DNA of 64,000 nt. Origin: Syntrophales bacterium (GTDB lineage: Bacteria; Desulfobacterota; Syntrophia; Syntrophales; UBA5619). Shown here piece after piece: positions 33,903 to 43,071 of this stretch (the stretch's first letter is position 1; every line of letters starts with the position of its first letter). Under the pieces are notes generated by a model that saw only the letters and a program-made list of their open reading frames with translations, did no database searches and was not told where the DNA came from. A program made the translations under genes and the position numbers. Where the stretch lies: the NCBI GenBank assembly GCA_023229765.1, contig JALNYO010000002.1, positions 1-64,000 on the forward strand. Direction: 5' to 3'.

Positions 33903-34397
33903 TTGAACAAAAAAAACGGAATTTTTCTGGCGATAGCGATTCTGGTGGTTCTCCTCGATCAGGCGACAAAGGCATGGATTGTAGCGGCGATGCGTCTCCA
34001 TGACTCTTATGCCGTAATAAACGGTTTCTTTAACATCACATCAGTAAGAAATCCCGGCGCCGCGTTCGGGTTTCTGGCCGGCGCCCCGCCGTTTTTCCGC
34101 ACAGTGTTTTTTATTGCCATCACCATCGGGGCGATTCTGCTGATTCTCTATTATCTGCGGGTCAGCCTGATCGACGATTATCCCCTGATCATTTCTCTGG
34201 CGCTGATTTTTGCCGGGGCTGCCGGCAATCTGATCGACCGGGTTCGCTTTGGAGAGGTTATTGATTTTCTTGATGTTTACCTGGGGAACTACCACTGGCC
34301 GGCATTCAATGTCGCCGATTCGGCGATTACCGTCGGCGCGTTTGTCATGATTGTCGCCATGCTCCGGAGACGAAAAGGGCAAAATGATGCACAATGA
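33903..34397 (+). CDS. lspA: Lipoprotein signal peptidase (signal peptidase II)
   Basis: The 164-residue membrane protease cleaves prolipoprotein signal peptides after lipidation. Four membrane helices are apparent. The conserved boxes are LLDQATKAW, NPGAAFGFL, GNLIDRVRFGEVIDF and FNVADSAITVG, of which the last two hold the catalytic aspartates. The start is TTG at 33903, preceded by GGGGGT; no ATG is available before the first helix. The 260-bp gap after ileS holds hairpin repeats. Confidence 0.95.
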   Translation: MNKKNGIFLAIAILVVLLDQATKAWIVAAMRLHDSYAVINGFFNITSVRNPGAAFGFLAGAPPFFRTVFFIAITIGAILLILYYLRVSLIDDYPLIISLALIFAGAAGNLIDRVRFGEVIDFLDVYLGNYHWPAFNVADSAITVGAFVMIVAMLRRRKGQNDAQ

Positions 34398-34412
34398 ACG
34401 AACGGGGCAGTC

Positions 34413-35786
34413 ATGAAGGTTTTTTTGCAGATCAAAAGAACCATTTCCCGACGGATGACGCCTCCCCGGATATTCCTGCTCGGATTTGCCGCCCTGATTC
34501 TGATTGGGGCGATTCTTCTCTGGCTGCCCTTTGCGGCGGAAAAAGAACGTCTGAGTTTTTTAGACGCGCTCTTTTCGTCGGCTTCCGCGGTCTGCGTGAC
34601 GGGGCTGGCCGTGATCGATATCGGCAGAGACCTTTCCTTCGCGGGTCAGATAGTTACGCTCTTTCTTTTTCAGATCGGCGGCTTGGGGATAATAACCTTT
34701 TCCGTGGTCATCTTCGGGCTTTTGGGACGGGGCGTATCTTTTCGAGAGCGGGAACTAATTCAGAGCGCCTTCTTCTATGCCCCCCGCCGTGATTTTGTCT
34801 CAATAATCAGAAAAGTCCTGAAATTTACCTTTATTGCCGAGGCTGCCGGGGCGGTTATTTTGTTTATTCGCTTCCTTTTTGATTTCCCCCCCGCGACCGC
34901 CCTTTACCATGCCATCTACAATGCCGTTTCCGCCTTCAACAATTGCGGCTATTCGCTTTTTTCCGACAGCCTCATCAGATATCAGGGCGACTGGATTGTC
35001 AATTTTACGGTTATGGGGCTGATCATTCTCGGCGGCATAGGGTTCATGGTGCAGCAGGAGATTATCTTATGCTTCCGGGGCAAACTCAAAAGGCTTTCGC
35101 TGCATACCAAGCTTGTTCTCTTGACAACGACGGGGCTTATTTTTGCGGGAGCTGTCTTTTTTTATCTGTTTGAGGCCCACAATGCCCTCAATGGCGTTTC
35201 CGGGCCGGCCGCTTTTCTTATTTCCCTTTTTCAATCCGTCACCCCGCGCACCGCTGGTTTCAGCACTGTGGCGATCGACCGTTTGACTAACGAAACGGTT
35301 CTGTTAATGATAATTTTGATGTTCATTGGCGCTTCCCCCGGTTCGACCGGCGGCGGAATCAAGACAACCAGTTTCACGCTGATGGTGCTGATGATCTGGA
35401 ACCGCATGAGGGGGCGCTTCAATGTCAGCGTCTTCAACCGGCAGATTCCCCGGGAGATTATGGGGCGCACCATTTCGATCGTTTTTGCCGCCTTTTTATT
35501 GATTGGCCTGGTCACCTCGATTATGCTGTTCTTTGGAGGAAACAATGCATTGCCGCCAGAGGCGCTGCGCCACCTTTTTATCGAGTACATATTTGAGACA
35601 GTTTCCGCGTTCGGAACGGTTGGCCTTTCTATGGGAATTACTCCGGAAATGAGCAATATTCAGAAGGCAGCCATTATTGTAATAATGTTTGCGGGCCGGG
35701 TGGGGCCGCTGACGCTGGCCTTTTCCTGGTATGCCGAGGGGAAAAATGAAATCGAGTATGCTGAAGAATCCGTTATGGTCGGTTAG
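34413..35786 (+). CDS. trkH: Potassium uptake membrane subunit (TrkH/KtrB family)
   Basis: The 457-residue protein has the four M1-P-M2 repeats of TrkH/KtrB channels-transporters. Selectivity-filter regions are seen in SSASAVCVTGLAVID, NAVSAFNNCGYSL, SVTPRTAGFSTVAI and VSAFGTVGLSMGI, each with the key glycine. Its length is that of KtrB rather than the longer TrkH. The gene starts 15 bp after lspA and is followed by the single-RCK regulator, forming a K+ uptake pair. Confidence 0.93.
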   Translation: MKVFLQIKRTISRRMTPPRIFLLGFAALILIGAILLWLPFAAEKERLSFLDALFSSASAVCVTGLAVIDIGRDLSFAGQIVTLFLFQIGGLGIITFSVVIFGLLGRGVSFRERELIQSAFFYAPRRDFVSIIRKVLKFTFIAEAAGAVILFIRFLFDFPPATALYHAIYNAVSAFNNCGYSLFSDSLIRYQGDWIVNFTVMGLIILGGIGFMVQQEIILCFRGKLKRLSLHTKLVLLTTTGLIFAGAVFFYLFEAHNALNGVSGPAAFLISLFQSVTPRTAGFSTVAIDRLTNETVLLMIILMFIGASPGSTGGGIKTTSFTLMVLMIWNRMRGRFNVSVFNRQIPREIMGRTISIVFAAFLLIGLVTSIMLFFGGNNALPPEALRHLFIEYIFETVSAFGTVGLSMGITPEMSNIQKAAIIVIMFAGRVGPLTLAFSWYAEGKNEIEYAEESVMVG

Positions 35787-35813
35787 ACCGGCAAAAGAGG
35801 GGAGGGGTTAGCG

Positions 35814-36464
35814 ATGCAGCAGCGGGTGGTTGTGATCGGTCTGGGTATCTTCGGTTTCAATATCGTGAAGGAGTTGTATGCAGGCGGTTTAGAGGTTATC
35901 GCCATCGACAAGGACAAACAGGCTGTGCAGGCGGCAAGGGACTGCTCGACGAAGGCGATTGTCGCCGACGGGACAAATCGGGAGGTGATGGAGCAAATCG
36001 GTATCCAGGAGGACGACGTCGTCATCGTTTCGTTCGGCGAGGATCTTGCGGCATCGACGCTAACGACGCTGCACCTCCGGCAGATGAAAATCCGGACGAT
36101 CATCGTCAAGGCCCCGAACGAGGAACACAAGCTGATTCTGGAAAAGGTCGGGGCGACGGAGGTGATGATTCCGGAGCGGGAGATTGCCCACAAGGTCGCC
36201 AGAAGCCTCATCTCGCCGAATGTTCTGGAATATCTTCCCCTTTCGGACGATTACGTGATCTCCGAGGTGGCCCCGCCGAACGACTTTATGGGGAAAAGCC
36301 TCGCCCAGTTGCAACTTCGTTCGCGCTACCATGTCGAGGTGATCGCCATCAAGGATGTGCTTTCCGACAAGCTAACCATGATCCCGAAGGCGGACTTCAT
36401 CCTCAAGGACGGCGATGTGCTGGTTGTGGTCGGCAAGGAGGAGGAGATCAGGAAGATAAAGTAA
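35814..36464 (+). CDS. trkA: TrkA/KtrA potassium uptake regulator (RCK domain)
   Basis: The 216-residue cytoplasmic protein has an N-terminal RCK_N Rossmann fold with GLGIFGFNIV and the acidic nucleotide contact AIDKD, then an RCK_C domain (about 135-216). The single-RCK length matches KtrA and contrasts with the double-length E. coli TrkA. It forms a ring that gates the upstream TrkH/KtrB subunit in response to ATP/ADP or NAD(H). It is spaced 27 bp from the channel gene. Confidence 0.93.
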   Translation: MQQRVVVIGLGIFGFNIVKELYAGGLEVIAIDKDKQAVQAARDCSTKAIVADGTNREVMEQIGIQEDDVVIVSFGEDLAASTLTTLHLRQMKIRTIIVKAPNEEHKLILEKVGATEVMIPEREIAHKVARSLISPNVLEYLPLSDDYVISEVAPPNDFMGKSLAQLQLRSRYHVEVIAIKDVLSDKLTMIPKADFILKDGDVLVVVGKEEEIRKIK

Positions 36465-36580
36465 CTGATCAGTTTCTGCTTCCCCAGATTCAATATCTAA
36501 ACTCAGTCAACAGCCGCGCTCGCCGTTTTCCGCAAACGGAGGGCAGCCTCCCTGCGGAGTGCAAGGATGCTGCGGAGTGA

Positions 36581-38212
36581 TTAAAAATCCTTGAATTCAT
36601 CATGATCATCAAGCGGGATCACCTGCTCGGGAGTGACGATCCTGCCCCCGGATGCGGCCTTTGCCCTGGGGTTTGGTTTGGCAACAAGCGATTTCATACC
36701 CTTCCCCTTTGCAATGGTCGGGGAGTGTGTTGGCCGGCGCGCCGTATCTATATGCCCGGAAGAGGCGCCGCCGTCTTCGGCATTGCTTCCCCGAACGACC
36801 GTTATCATGTCGCCGACATACCCCTTCATCTGCAACGCCTGGGCGCTAAGTTCCTCGGAGGCCGACGCCGACTCCTCGGCATTGGCGGCGTTCCGCTGAA
36901 TCACTTTATCCATCTCGGCAATCGCCTTGCTGATCTGGGAAATCCCCTGCGCCTGCTCGCTTGAAGCGGCGGCAATCTCTCCGACCAGTTCGCCTACCTT
37001 CTTCGCCCCGCCCAGCACCCGGTCGAACGCCATGTTAGTTTTGGCGACAATCTCCGAGCCGTTTTTGATCCGCTTGATCGACTCGTCGATCAGATTCTCC
37101 GTGTTTTTGGCCGCCTCCGCCGACCGCAGCGCCAGGTTTCTCACCTCGTCGGCGACCACGGCAAAGCCTGCTCCCGCTTCCCCGGCGCGGGCCGCCTCGA
37201 CCGCAGCGTTCAAAGCCAGGAGGTTCGTCTGAAAAGCGATCTCGTCGATCGTCTTGATGATCTTCGCCATGTCTTCGCTTCCCGTGGTGATCTGCTGCAT
37301 CGCCCCGGTCAGCTCCTGCATGGCGCCATTCGCTTCATTAACGACCCGGCCGGTCTCCGCCATTAACGTATTGGCCTGGTTGGCGTTTTCGGCGTTCTGC
37401 GAGGTCATCGACGAGAGCTCCTCAATCGAGGCCGACGTCTCCTCAAGCGAGGATGCCTGCTCCGACGCCCCTTCCGCAAGGGACTGACTCGCCGCCGACA
37501 CCTGGGAGGCTGCCGATGCAACCTGGTTCGAACCATCCGCAAGGCCTAGCGCCACCCGATTCAGGGGAGCGGCGATGAAGCGGGAAAGATATAATCCCAT
37601 AAACATGGAAACAACGGCCCCCAAAATGGTCAGAAAAACCATAATCGTTGTACTGATGTTCGCTGTGGTTGAGTTTTTATTGGAGCGTTTTTTCGCCCCG
37701 TCTATCCTGTCGCTGACTAAACTGTTGATCGCGCCTTCAATCTGGCCGGAGATAACCGCTCCCTCCTTCCGAAGGAGGGCCAGCGCCTCGCCGGATTGTC
37801 CCTCTTTTGCGAGTTCGATTGCCTTTGCCCGAATGGGAGGATAATTTTTCAGTCCTTCTTTCAGAATATTGAACTTGTTCCTGATATCCTTATCGGTTAT
37901 TGATTTTTCGAAGATATTCAAATGATCGGCGATGCTTCGATCCAGCTTTTCAATCCTGGCTATATACTCGCTGGCGTCTTTATAGTTGTAAGACTCTATC
38001 ATGATCTCGCCAAGTTCAACCCTTGCCCGCTGATAAGCGGTAGAAATCTCGGCGATATCCCCCAGCGGCTTGGTGTTTAATTCGTACAGTTGCCTGTCCA
38101 GATTATTGGTATTTCTGATCTGGATAATCCCGAAAATCCCAACAACGGTGGCAATCAAGCTCACCATGATAAACCCGCCCAACAGCTTTGTGGCAATGCT
38201 AATGTTTCTCAT
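36581..38212 (-). CDS. Methyl-accepting chemotaxis protein with 4-helix-bundle sensor
   Basis: The 543-residue chemoreceptor has a first membrane helix at about 10-30, a periplasmic 4HB_MCP domain (about 35-185), a second helix at about 187-210 and a HAMP-like stretch (ISRFIAAPLNRVALGL-type). The cytoplasmic signalling hairpin has the tip EIAFQTNLLALNAAVEAARA. The Ala/Gln/Glu-rich flanks carry methylation-type sites. The C-terminal linker ends in QVIPLDDHDEFKDF, shared with the neighbouring receptor. The start ATG 38212 follows GGGAGA. Confidence 0.93.
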   Translation of the reverse strand: MRNISIATKLLGGFIMVSLIATVVGIFGIIQIRNTNNLDRQLYELNTKPLGDIAEISTAYQRARVELGEIMIESYNYKDASEYIARIEKLDRSIADHLNIFEKSITDKDIRNKFNILKEGLKNYPPIRAKAIELAKEGQSGEALALLRKEGAVISGQIEGAINSLVSDRIDGAKKRSNKNSTTANISTTIMVFLTILGAVVSMFMGLYLSRFIAAPLNRVALGLADGSNQVASAASQVSAASQSLAEGASEQASSLEETSASIEELSSMTSQNAENANQANTLMAETGRVVNEANGAMQELTGAMQQITTGSEDMAKIIKTIDEIAFQTNLLALNAAVEAARAGEAGAGFAVVADEVRNLALRSAEAAKNTENLIDESIKRIKNGSEIVAKTNMAFDRVLGGAKKVGELVGEIAAASSEQAQGISQISKAIAEMDKVIQRNAANAEESASASEELSAQALQMKGYVGDMITVVRGSNAEDGGASSGHIDTARRPTHSPTIAKGKGMKSLVAKPNPRAKAASGGRIVTPEQVIPLDDHDEFKDF

Positions 38213-38408
38213 TATTTCTCCCTTTCTAACGTTGCGCTGTGATTTCCGCCGCCAGTATTATTCAGGGGTGTTACTAATTGATATTTATAAAAGATATCAT
38301 TTATGTTGATGCCTTAAAATTATTATGCACATAATTAAGCAAGCGAGGCGTTCATCTGATACGTTCAGAGGTACTCATAAACTATTTTTGATTATAGTCA
38401 AGTTTTTA

Positions 38409-40022
38409 CTAAAAATCATGAAATTCGTCGCGATCATCCATCGGGATAATCTGCTCGGGACGGACAATCCTGGCGCCGGATGCTGTTATTTTCCCCTTCT
38501 TTCTGCGGGCGGGGAGCGACTTTGCTGCATGTCCGTTCGTTGGGGAATTCAGGGCAGGTCTCTGCTGACGCGTCAACGGCCGATGCCCGGAAGGAGCGCT
38601 GAATCCTGTGGCATTGTTTCCTCGAACAACGGTTATCATGTCGCCGACATACCCCTTCATCTGCAGAGCTTGGGCGCTCAGTTCCTCGGAAGCCGCCGCC
38701 GATTCTTCGGCATTGGCGGCGTTCTGCTGAACCACCTTGTCCATCTCGGCGATTGCCTTGCTAATCTGGGCAATCCCCTGTGCCTGCTCGTTTGACGCTG
38801 CGGCGATCTCACTCACCAGCCCGCCGACCTGCTTCGCACCGTTTAGCACCCGGTCGAACGCCTCGTTTGTTTTAGTGACAATCTCCGAACCGTTTTTGAT
38901 CCGCTTGATCGACTCGTCAATCATATCCTCCGTATTCTTAGCCGCTTCCGCCGACCGCAACGCCAGGTTTCTTACCTCATCGGCGACCACGGCAAAGCCT
39001 GCCCCCGCTTCTCCGGCGCGGGCCGCCTCGACCGCAGCGTTCAAAGCCAGCAGGTTCGTCTGAAAAGCGATCTCGTCGATCGTCTTGATGATCTTCGCCA
39101 TGTCCTCGCTTCCTGTGGTGATCTGCTGCATCGCCCCGGTCAGCTCCTGCATGGAGCGATTTGCCTCATTCACCACCCGGCCAGTCTCTAAAGTTACGCT
39201 ATTGGCCTGATTGGCGTTTTCGGCATTCTGAGATGTCATTGACGAGAGCTCCTCAAGTGAGGCCGATGTCTCTTCCAGTGCCGATGCCTGCTCAGACGAG
39301 CCCTCCGCGAGGGCCTGACTCGCCGCTAACACCTGCGCCGACGCCGATGCCACCTGGCTTCCGCCATCCGAGAGCCCCTTGATAACCCGGTTCAGCGGCG
39401 CAGTGATGGATTTTATAAGAAAAATACTCAGAACGGCAACTATGAGCAGTCCGAGCAAACTGATGATAACAAATTGACCGGTAATGTCGCTGGTAATTTC
39501 ATCATAGCGCGTATTAGGCACCCCCACGTATAATATCCCGATAATCTCCCCTGCGGCATTCTTGATCGGTTCGTAAGCAGTCTGATTCCAAATCCCTACT
39601 ACTTCGGCCTTGCCGACATAGACCCGCCCGCCGGTAAGGGTTTCATCGATGACTTTCTGAGAGGCCTTCGTTCCCACAGCTCGTTCGCCGGAGGGCTTTT
39701 TCACGTTTGTGGCGACGCGGGTATCACCCTGAAAGATGGTTACCGTGTCGCCTGTCAACTCGCCGATGGTGTCAATAATCCCGAAATTGCCGTTCATCAG
39801 GGTGTCGCCCTTAAACAGCTTCCCTTCCCTGATCGACCAGGCGCCCGGATGTTTTTCGTTCAGGAGAGCTCGTCCCATTGCCAGATCGCCGGCAAGTTTT
39901 TCATGGGCGGTCTTGATGATTCTGGTTTTGAAGACGTATATAGTTGATACGCCGATAGAGACGATAATCAGCGCAAAAATAAGCACGAACAGGACAATCT
40001 TCATTTTCAAATTGAATTTCAT
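38409..40022 (-). CDS. Methyl-accepting chemotaxis protein with Cache-type sensor
   Basis: The 537-residue receptor has an N-terminal helix (about 7-30), an extracytoplasmic single-Cache domain (about 35-180; GGRVYVGKAEVVGIWNQTAY, then YEPIKNAAGEIIGILYVG) and a second helix at about 185-208. The cytoplasmic domain is almost identical to the receptor at 36581-38212. The sensor domain is entirely different, so the two arose by duplication with sensor exchange. The tail QIIPMDDRDEFHDF matches that of the partner. It reports an unknown small molecule to CheA. Confidence 0.93.
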   Translation of the reverse strand: MKFNLKMKIVLFVLIFALIIVSIGVSTIYVFKTRIIKTAHEKLAGDLAMGRALLNEKHPGAWSIREGKLFKGDTLMNGNFGIIDTIGELTGDTVTIFQGDTRVATNVKKPSGERAVGTKASQKVIDETLTGGRVYVGKAEVVGIWNQTAYEPIKNAAGEIIGILYVGVPNTRYDEITSDITGQFVIISLLGLLIVAVLSIFLIKSITAPLNRVIKGLSDGGSQVASASAQVLAASQALAEGSSEQASALEETSASLEELSSMTSQNAENANQANSVTLETGRVVNEANRSMQELTGAMQQITTGSEDMAKIIKTIDEIAFQTNLLALNAAVEAARAGEAGAGFAVVADEVRNLALRSAEAAKNTEDMIDESIKRIKNGSEIVTKTNEAFDRVLNGAKQVGGLVSEIAAASNEQAQGIAQISKAIAEMDKVVQQNAANAEESAAASEELSAQALQMKGYVGDMITVVRGNNATGFSAPSGHRPLTRQQRPALNSPTNGHAAKSLPARRKKGKITASGARIVRPEQIIPMDDRDEFHDF

Positions 40023-40215
40023 GTTGCTATTTCCTTTCGCTGTTAATAATGGAATTAGTAATTATGGCTGAACCCGGCAACTCCTCAATGAACTGAATAG
40101 CTGTGAAACGTTCGACTAACAGAGAGGCTTATACCTGCTTTACCTTGTATTTTCAACCATCGTTTTTGAAATTTTGAAGTTATAAGGAGGAATCCTTTAT
40201 CATCGGAAAAAACGC

Positions 40216-41832
40216 TTAATTTAAAGACCCATGCTTTTTCCTGGCCCCATGCTTTTTCAATACCAGGCCTGCCAAAACACCGGTTAATTTGCCATCGCGC
40301 GCGGCAATTTGTCCGTTTACCGTCACCATCCGGATGCCTGTCGGGTACTGATGAGGATTGGCGAAGGTTGACCGGGCGGCGATTTTCAACGGATCAAACA
40401 GCGCCAGATCGGCGATATATCCGGAGCGGATGATGCCCCGGTCGGTCAGGCCAAGGCGGTGGGAGGGCAGGCCGGTCATCTTGTAAATGGCCTTTTCCAG
40501 CGAAAGCAGTCCTCTTTCCCGAACGCCGGTTTCCAGAACCAGGGGGAAGGTTCCATACGAGCGGGGGTGCGTCATTCCCTCGGCATTGGCGGCGGAAAGC
40601 GCCAAGCCGTCCGAACCAACGGCAACGAAGTCGCTTTTCATGATGGACTCGACGTCGGCGGGAGAAAGCGAGAAAAAAGCGGCGTGGGTGGAGATGTCCT
40701 CCTGGAGGATGCGCAGCGCCGCCGCCTCCGGCGCCAGATTCCATAAAGCGGCCGCATCGGCAAGGGTTTTCCCCGACAAAAAACGGAGTTTTGCGGAAGC
40801 GATTCCGGTAAACATGATTGTTGCGGCATCTCCGCGCGTGACGATCAGCTCTTTTATTGCCTCTGCAAGCTTCGGAATCAGCTTCGCGTCAGCAAGGCGT
40901 TTGCCGGTTTCCTGAGCGCCGCCGGCGAGCGCCCAGCCGGGCAGCAGTACGGAGAGGGTGGTCTCTGTGGCCTCATAGGGGTACTGATCGGCGCCGATGT
41001 CAATGCCTTGCCGTCTGGCCCCCGCTATCCTGTTCAGGGTTTCTCGGGCCTGGCCCCAATTCGCCTTTCCCAGCGCTTTCAGGTGGGAAACCTCGATGGC
41101 TGCGCCCGATTTTCTGCCGATTTCGATAGCTTCATCAATTGCGGCAAACAGGGTTGTCCCTTCGCCCCGGATGTGGCTCGCGTAAAGCGCGCACTTCCGG
41201 GCGAGAACCACTGCCAGTTCGATCAACTCCTCTGCGCTGGCGAAGCTGCCGGGCGGGTAGATCAGGCCTGTGGACATTCCCCACGCCCCTTGAGCGAGCA
41301 TTTCTTCCAGGAGACGTTTCATCTCTCCCATTTCCTGCCGCTCCGGCGGGCGATTTTCCATTCCCATAACCGCAATCCGCAACGCCCCGTGTCCGACCAG
41401 CGGCGCCAGGTTCACGCCGATGCCGACTTTTTCGAGCTTATCGGCAAAACCCGCCAGATCGCTCCACTTGATTCCGCCTTGGGGAAAAACGAACTCATGC
41501 ATGGCGAGATACTCTTCGAGTATTCCCCTGCGATTCTCGGCGACAGGGAAAAAACCCAGGCCGCAATTGCCGGTCACGTCGAGGGTTACTCCCTGCAGCA
41601 GCTTGCTTTCGGCAAAAGGATTCTCGAAGATATTGGCGTCGGTGTGGCTGTGAATATCGATAAAGCCCGGCGCCAGGACAAGGCCGGCGCCCGCGACGAC
41701 GACTGAGGCAGCGCCGCACAATTCGGGGGCTATTTCCGCAATGCGGTCCCCGGCGACAGCGACGTCCGCTTCATACGGCGCCCCGCCGGTTCCGTCCGCA
41801 ACCGTGACTTTTTTAAACAGGATATCGTACAT
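40216..41832 (-). CDS. N-acyl-D-amino-acid deacylase family amidohydrolase
   Basis: The 538-residue amidohydrolase-superfamily protein has the metal motif GFIDIHSHTD, the GNCG loop Cys ligand, SHIRGEG, EVSHLKALGK and the late Asp in AVGSDG, as in D-aminoacylase. It would remove an acyl group from a D-amino acid, or hydrolyse a related amide. The C-terminus (KKHGARKKHGSLN) carries a short duplication. It is probably the last gene of a minus-strand cluster after the acyl-CoA synthetase and dehydrogenase-like genes, although a 54-bp hairpin intervenes. No ribosome binding site is evident before ATG 41832. Confidence 0.9.
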   Translation of the reverse strand: MYDILFKKVTVADGTGGAPYEADVAVAGDRIAEIAPELCGAASVVVAGAGLVLAPGFIDIHSHTDANIFENPFAESKLLQGVTLDVTGNCGLGFFPVAENRRGILEEYLAMHEFVFPQGGIKWSDLAGFADKLEKVGIGVNLAPLVGHGALRIAVMGMENRPPERQEMGEMKRLLEEMLAQGAWGMSTGLIYPPGSFASAEELIELAVVLARKCALYASHIRGEGTTLFAAIDEAIEIGRKSGAAIEVSHLKALGKANWGQARETLNRIAGARRQGIDIGADQYPYEATETTLSVLLPGWALAGGAQETGKRLADAKLIPKLAEAIKELIVTRGDAATIMFTGIASAKLRFLSGKTLADAAALWNLAPEAAALRILQEDISTHAAFFSLSPADVESIMKSDFVAVGSDGLALSAANAEGMTHPRSYGTFPLVLETGVRERGLLSLEKAIYKMTGLPSHRLGLTDRGIIRSGYIADLALFDPLKIAARSTFANPHQYPTGIRMVTVNGQIAARDGKLTGVLAGLVLKKHGARKKHGSLN

Positions 41833-41952
41833 GGATGTTGATCGCTTTTACTCAAAAATGCGTACATAAATTGCGGTGCGGGCACACCCGCCATGCCGCA
41901 CAAAACACCTAACATATTTATAAACCCCCATGCCCGGGGGGCTCAACGAAGC

Positions 41953-42006
41953 ATGAAAATCCCCCCTTGCCCCCCTTTGGCAAAGGGGGGATGGGGGGAT
42001 TTTCAT
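41953..42006. repeat. 54-bp GC-rich hairpin repeat
   Basis: ATGAAAATCCCCCC and GGGGGGATTTTCAT form the outer arms and CCCCCCTTTG and CAAAGGGGGG the inner arms, giving an almost perfect hairpin. Related CCCCCCTTTGG blocks are found inside the MITE at 30578-30761. It may act as a transcript-end hairpin between the two catabolic genes. Confidence 0.75.
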
Positions 42007-42027
42007 ATAAACCAAAGGACGGCGGAT

Positions 42028-43035
42028 TTACCGAGGGGCGAGCCAGGAAGAAATCACGCCGGCATCGAGCATGGTGCGCAGGCCGGCCGACGCCTTGACA
42101 ATCCTTTTGACGGCGTTTACGGCCATTGCGCAGGTTGCCGTGTCTCCGGGGAGCCCGCCCTTGACCGTCACATCCAAGGGCGGCTCCCCGTCGATGAAGG
42201 TGCGGTCCTGCGGATTGGGGTGGCCGAAATAGGCCTGAAGATGGAGCGTGATGACGGCGTTTCCGGCGTGATATCCCTGACAGAGCTGATCGACGCCGCA
42301 GACCCGGCCGGGGGCAATCTCAATGAACTGGCTTCGGAGCGTCTTCGTCGCCATCACGGGATAGACGCGCTCCTCGATCCTGTCGAGCGCAATACCCAGC
42401 GCGGCGGCGATCAGTTGCACGGATTCGGAGAACCCGACATGACGAATGGTCAGCTCCGCAACCTTCTTTTCGAACTCGGCGAGGTCGAGCCCCGCGCCGA
42501 TTTTCTGCTGGAAGGGGAGCCGTCGGAGCGAGGCGTCCTGAAAACGCTCGATCAGTACCGAGTTAACCAGGCTGCAGGCGCCGCTTATGAAAACAGGCAG
42601 GATATCCATCGCAAAGCCAGGATTGACGCCGGTGCCCAGAACGGCCAGCCCTTTTTCTTTCGCCTTTTCGTCGATCAGGCGCGACTCTTCGGGGCAGTTT
42701 TGAAAAGGGTAGGAGAGCTGTTCGCAGGTCGAAACGACATGCCAGCCCGCCTCGATGCAGGCGATAATCTGCGGCGTGATCCGTTTCAGCCAGGAACCGG
42801 TGCAGACGATTGCCACCCCTGGGACGGCTGCCGAATGCAGTGCCTCTTCGATGGTGGGCTTTACCGTTACGCCCAGCGGGGGCAGTCCCAGAATCTCTCC
42901 CAAATCCCGGTTATTGTACCCGGGGGCGATGTCGGCGGCCGCCGCGAGCCGCAAATTGGGCCGCTGGGACGCGATTTTCGCAATGAGCTGGCCTACGGGG
43001 CCAAGGCCGATAATGGCAACGGGGATCTGGTTCAT
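42028..43035 (-). CDS. 2,4-diaminopentanoate dehydrogenase-like (DapB-fold) oxidoreductase
   Basis: The 335-residue protein has an N-terminal NAD(P)-binding fold (VAIIGLGPVGQLIAK) and a C-terminal domain with GTGVNPGFAMDILPVFISGA, as in the Ord-type 2,4-diaminopentanoate dehydrogenases of ornithine fermentation. Those enzymes convert a diamino acid to an amino-oxo acid with ammonia release. A related imine or amino acid substrate is possible, so the function is inferred from the family. The start ATG 43035 has GGAGG 8 bp upstream. It lies 36 bp downstream of the acyl-CoA synthetase gene. Confidence 0.8.
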   Translation of the reverse strand: MNQIPVAIIGLGPVGQLIAKIASQRPNLRLAAAADIAPGYNNRDLGEILGLPPLGVTVKPTIEEALHSAAVPGVAIVCTGSWLKRITPQIIACIEAGWHVVSTCEQLSYPFQNCPEESRLIDEKAKEKGLAVLGTGVNPGFAMDILPVFISGACSLVNSVLIERFQDASLRRLPFQQKIGAGLDLAEFEKKVAELTIRHVGFSESVQLIAAALGIALDRIEERVYPVMATKTLRSQFIEIAPGRVCGVDQLCQGYHAGNAVITLHLQAYFGHPNPQDRTFIDGEPPLDVTVKGGLPGDTATCAMAVNAVKRIVKASAGLRTMLDAGVISSWLAPR

Positions 43036-43071
43036 TGATTTTCCTCCATTTTTTGTTTCAGCTTCTAAAAA

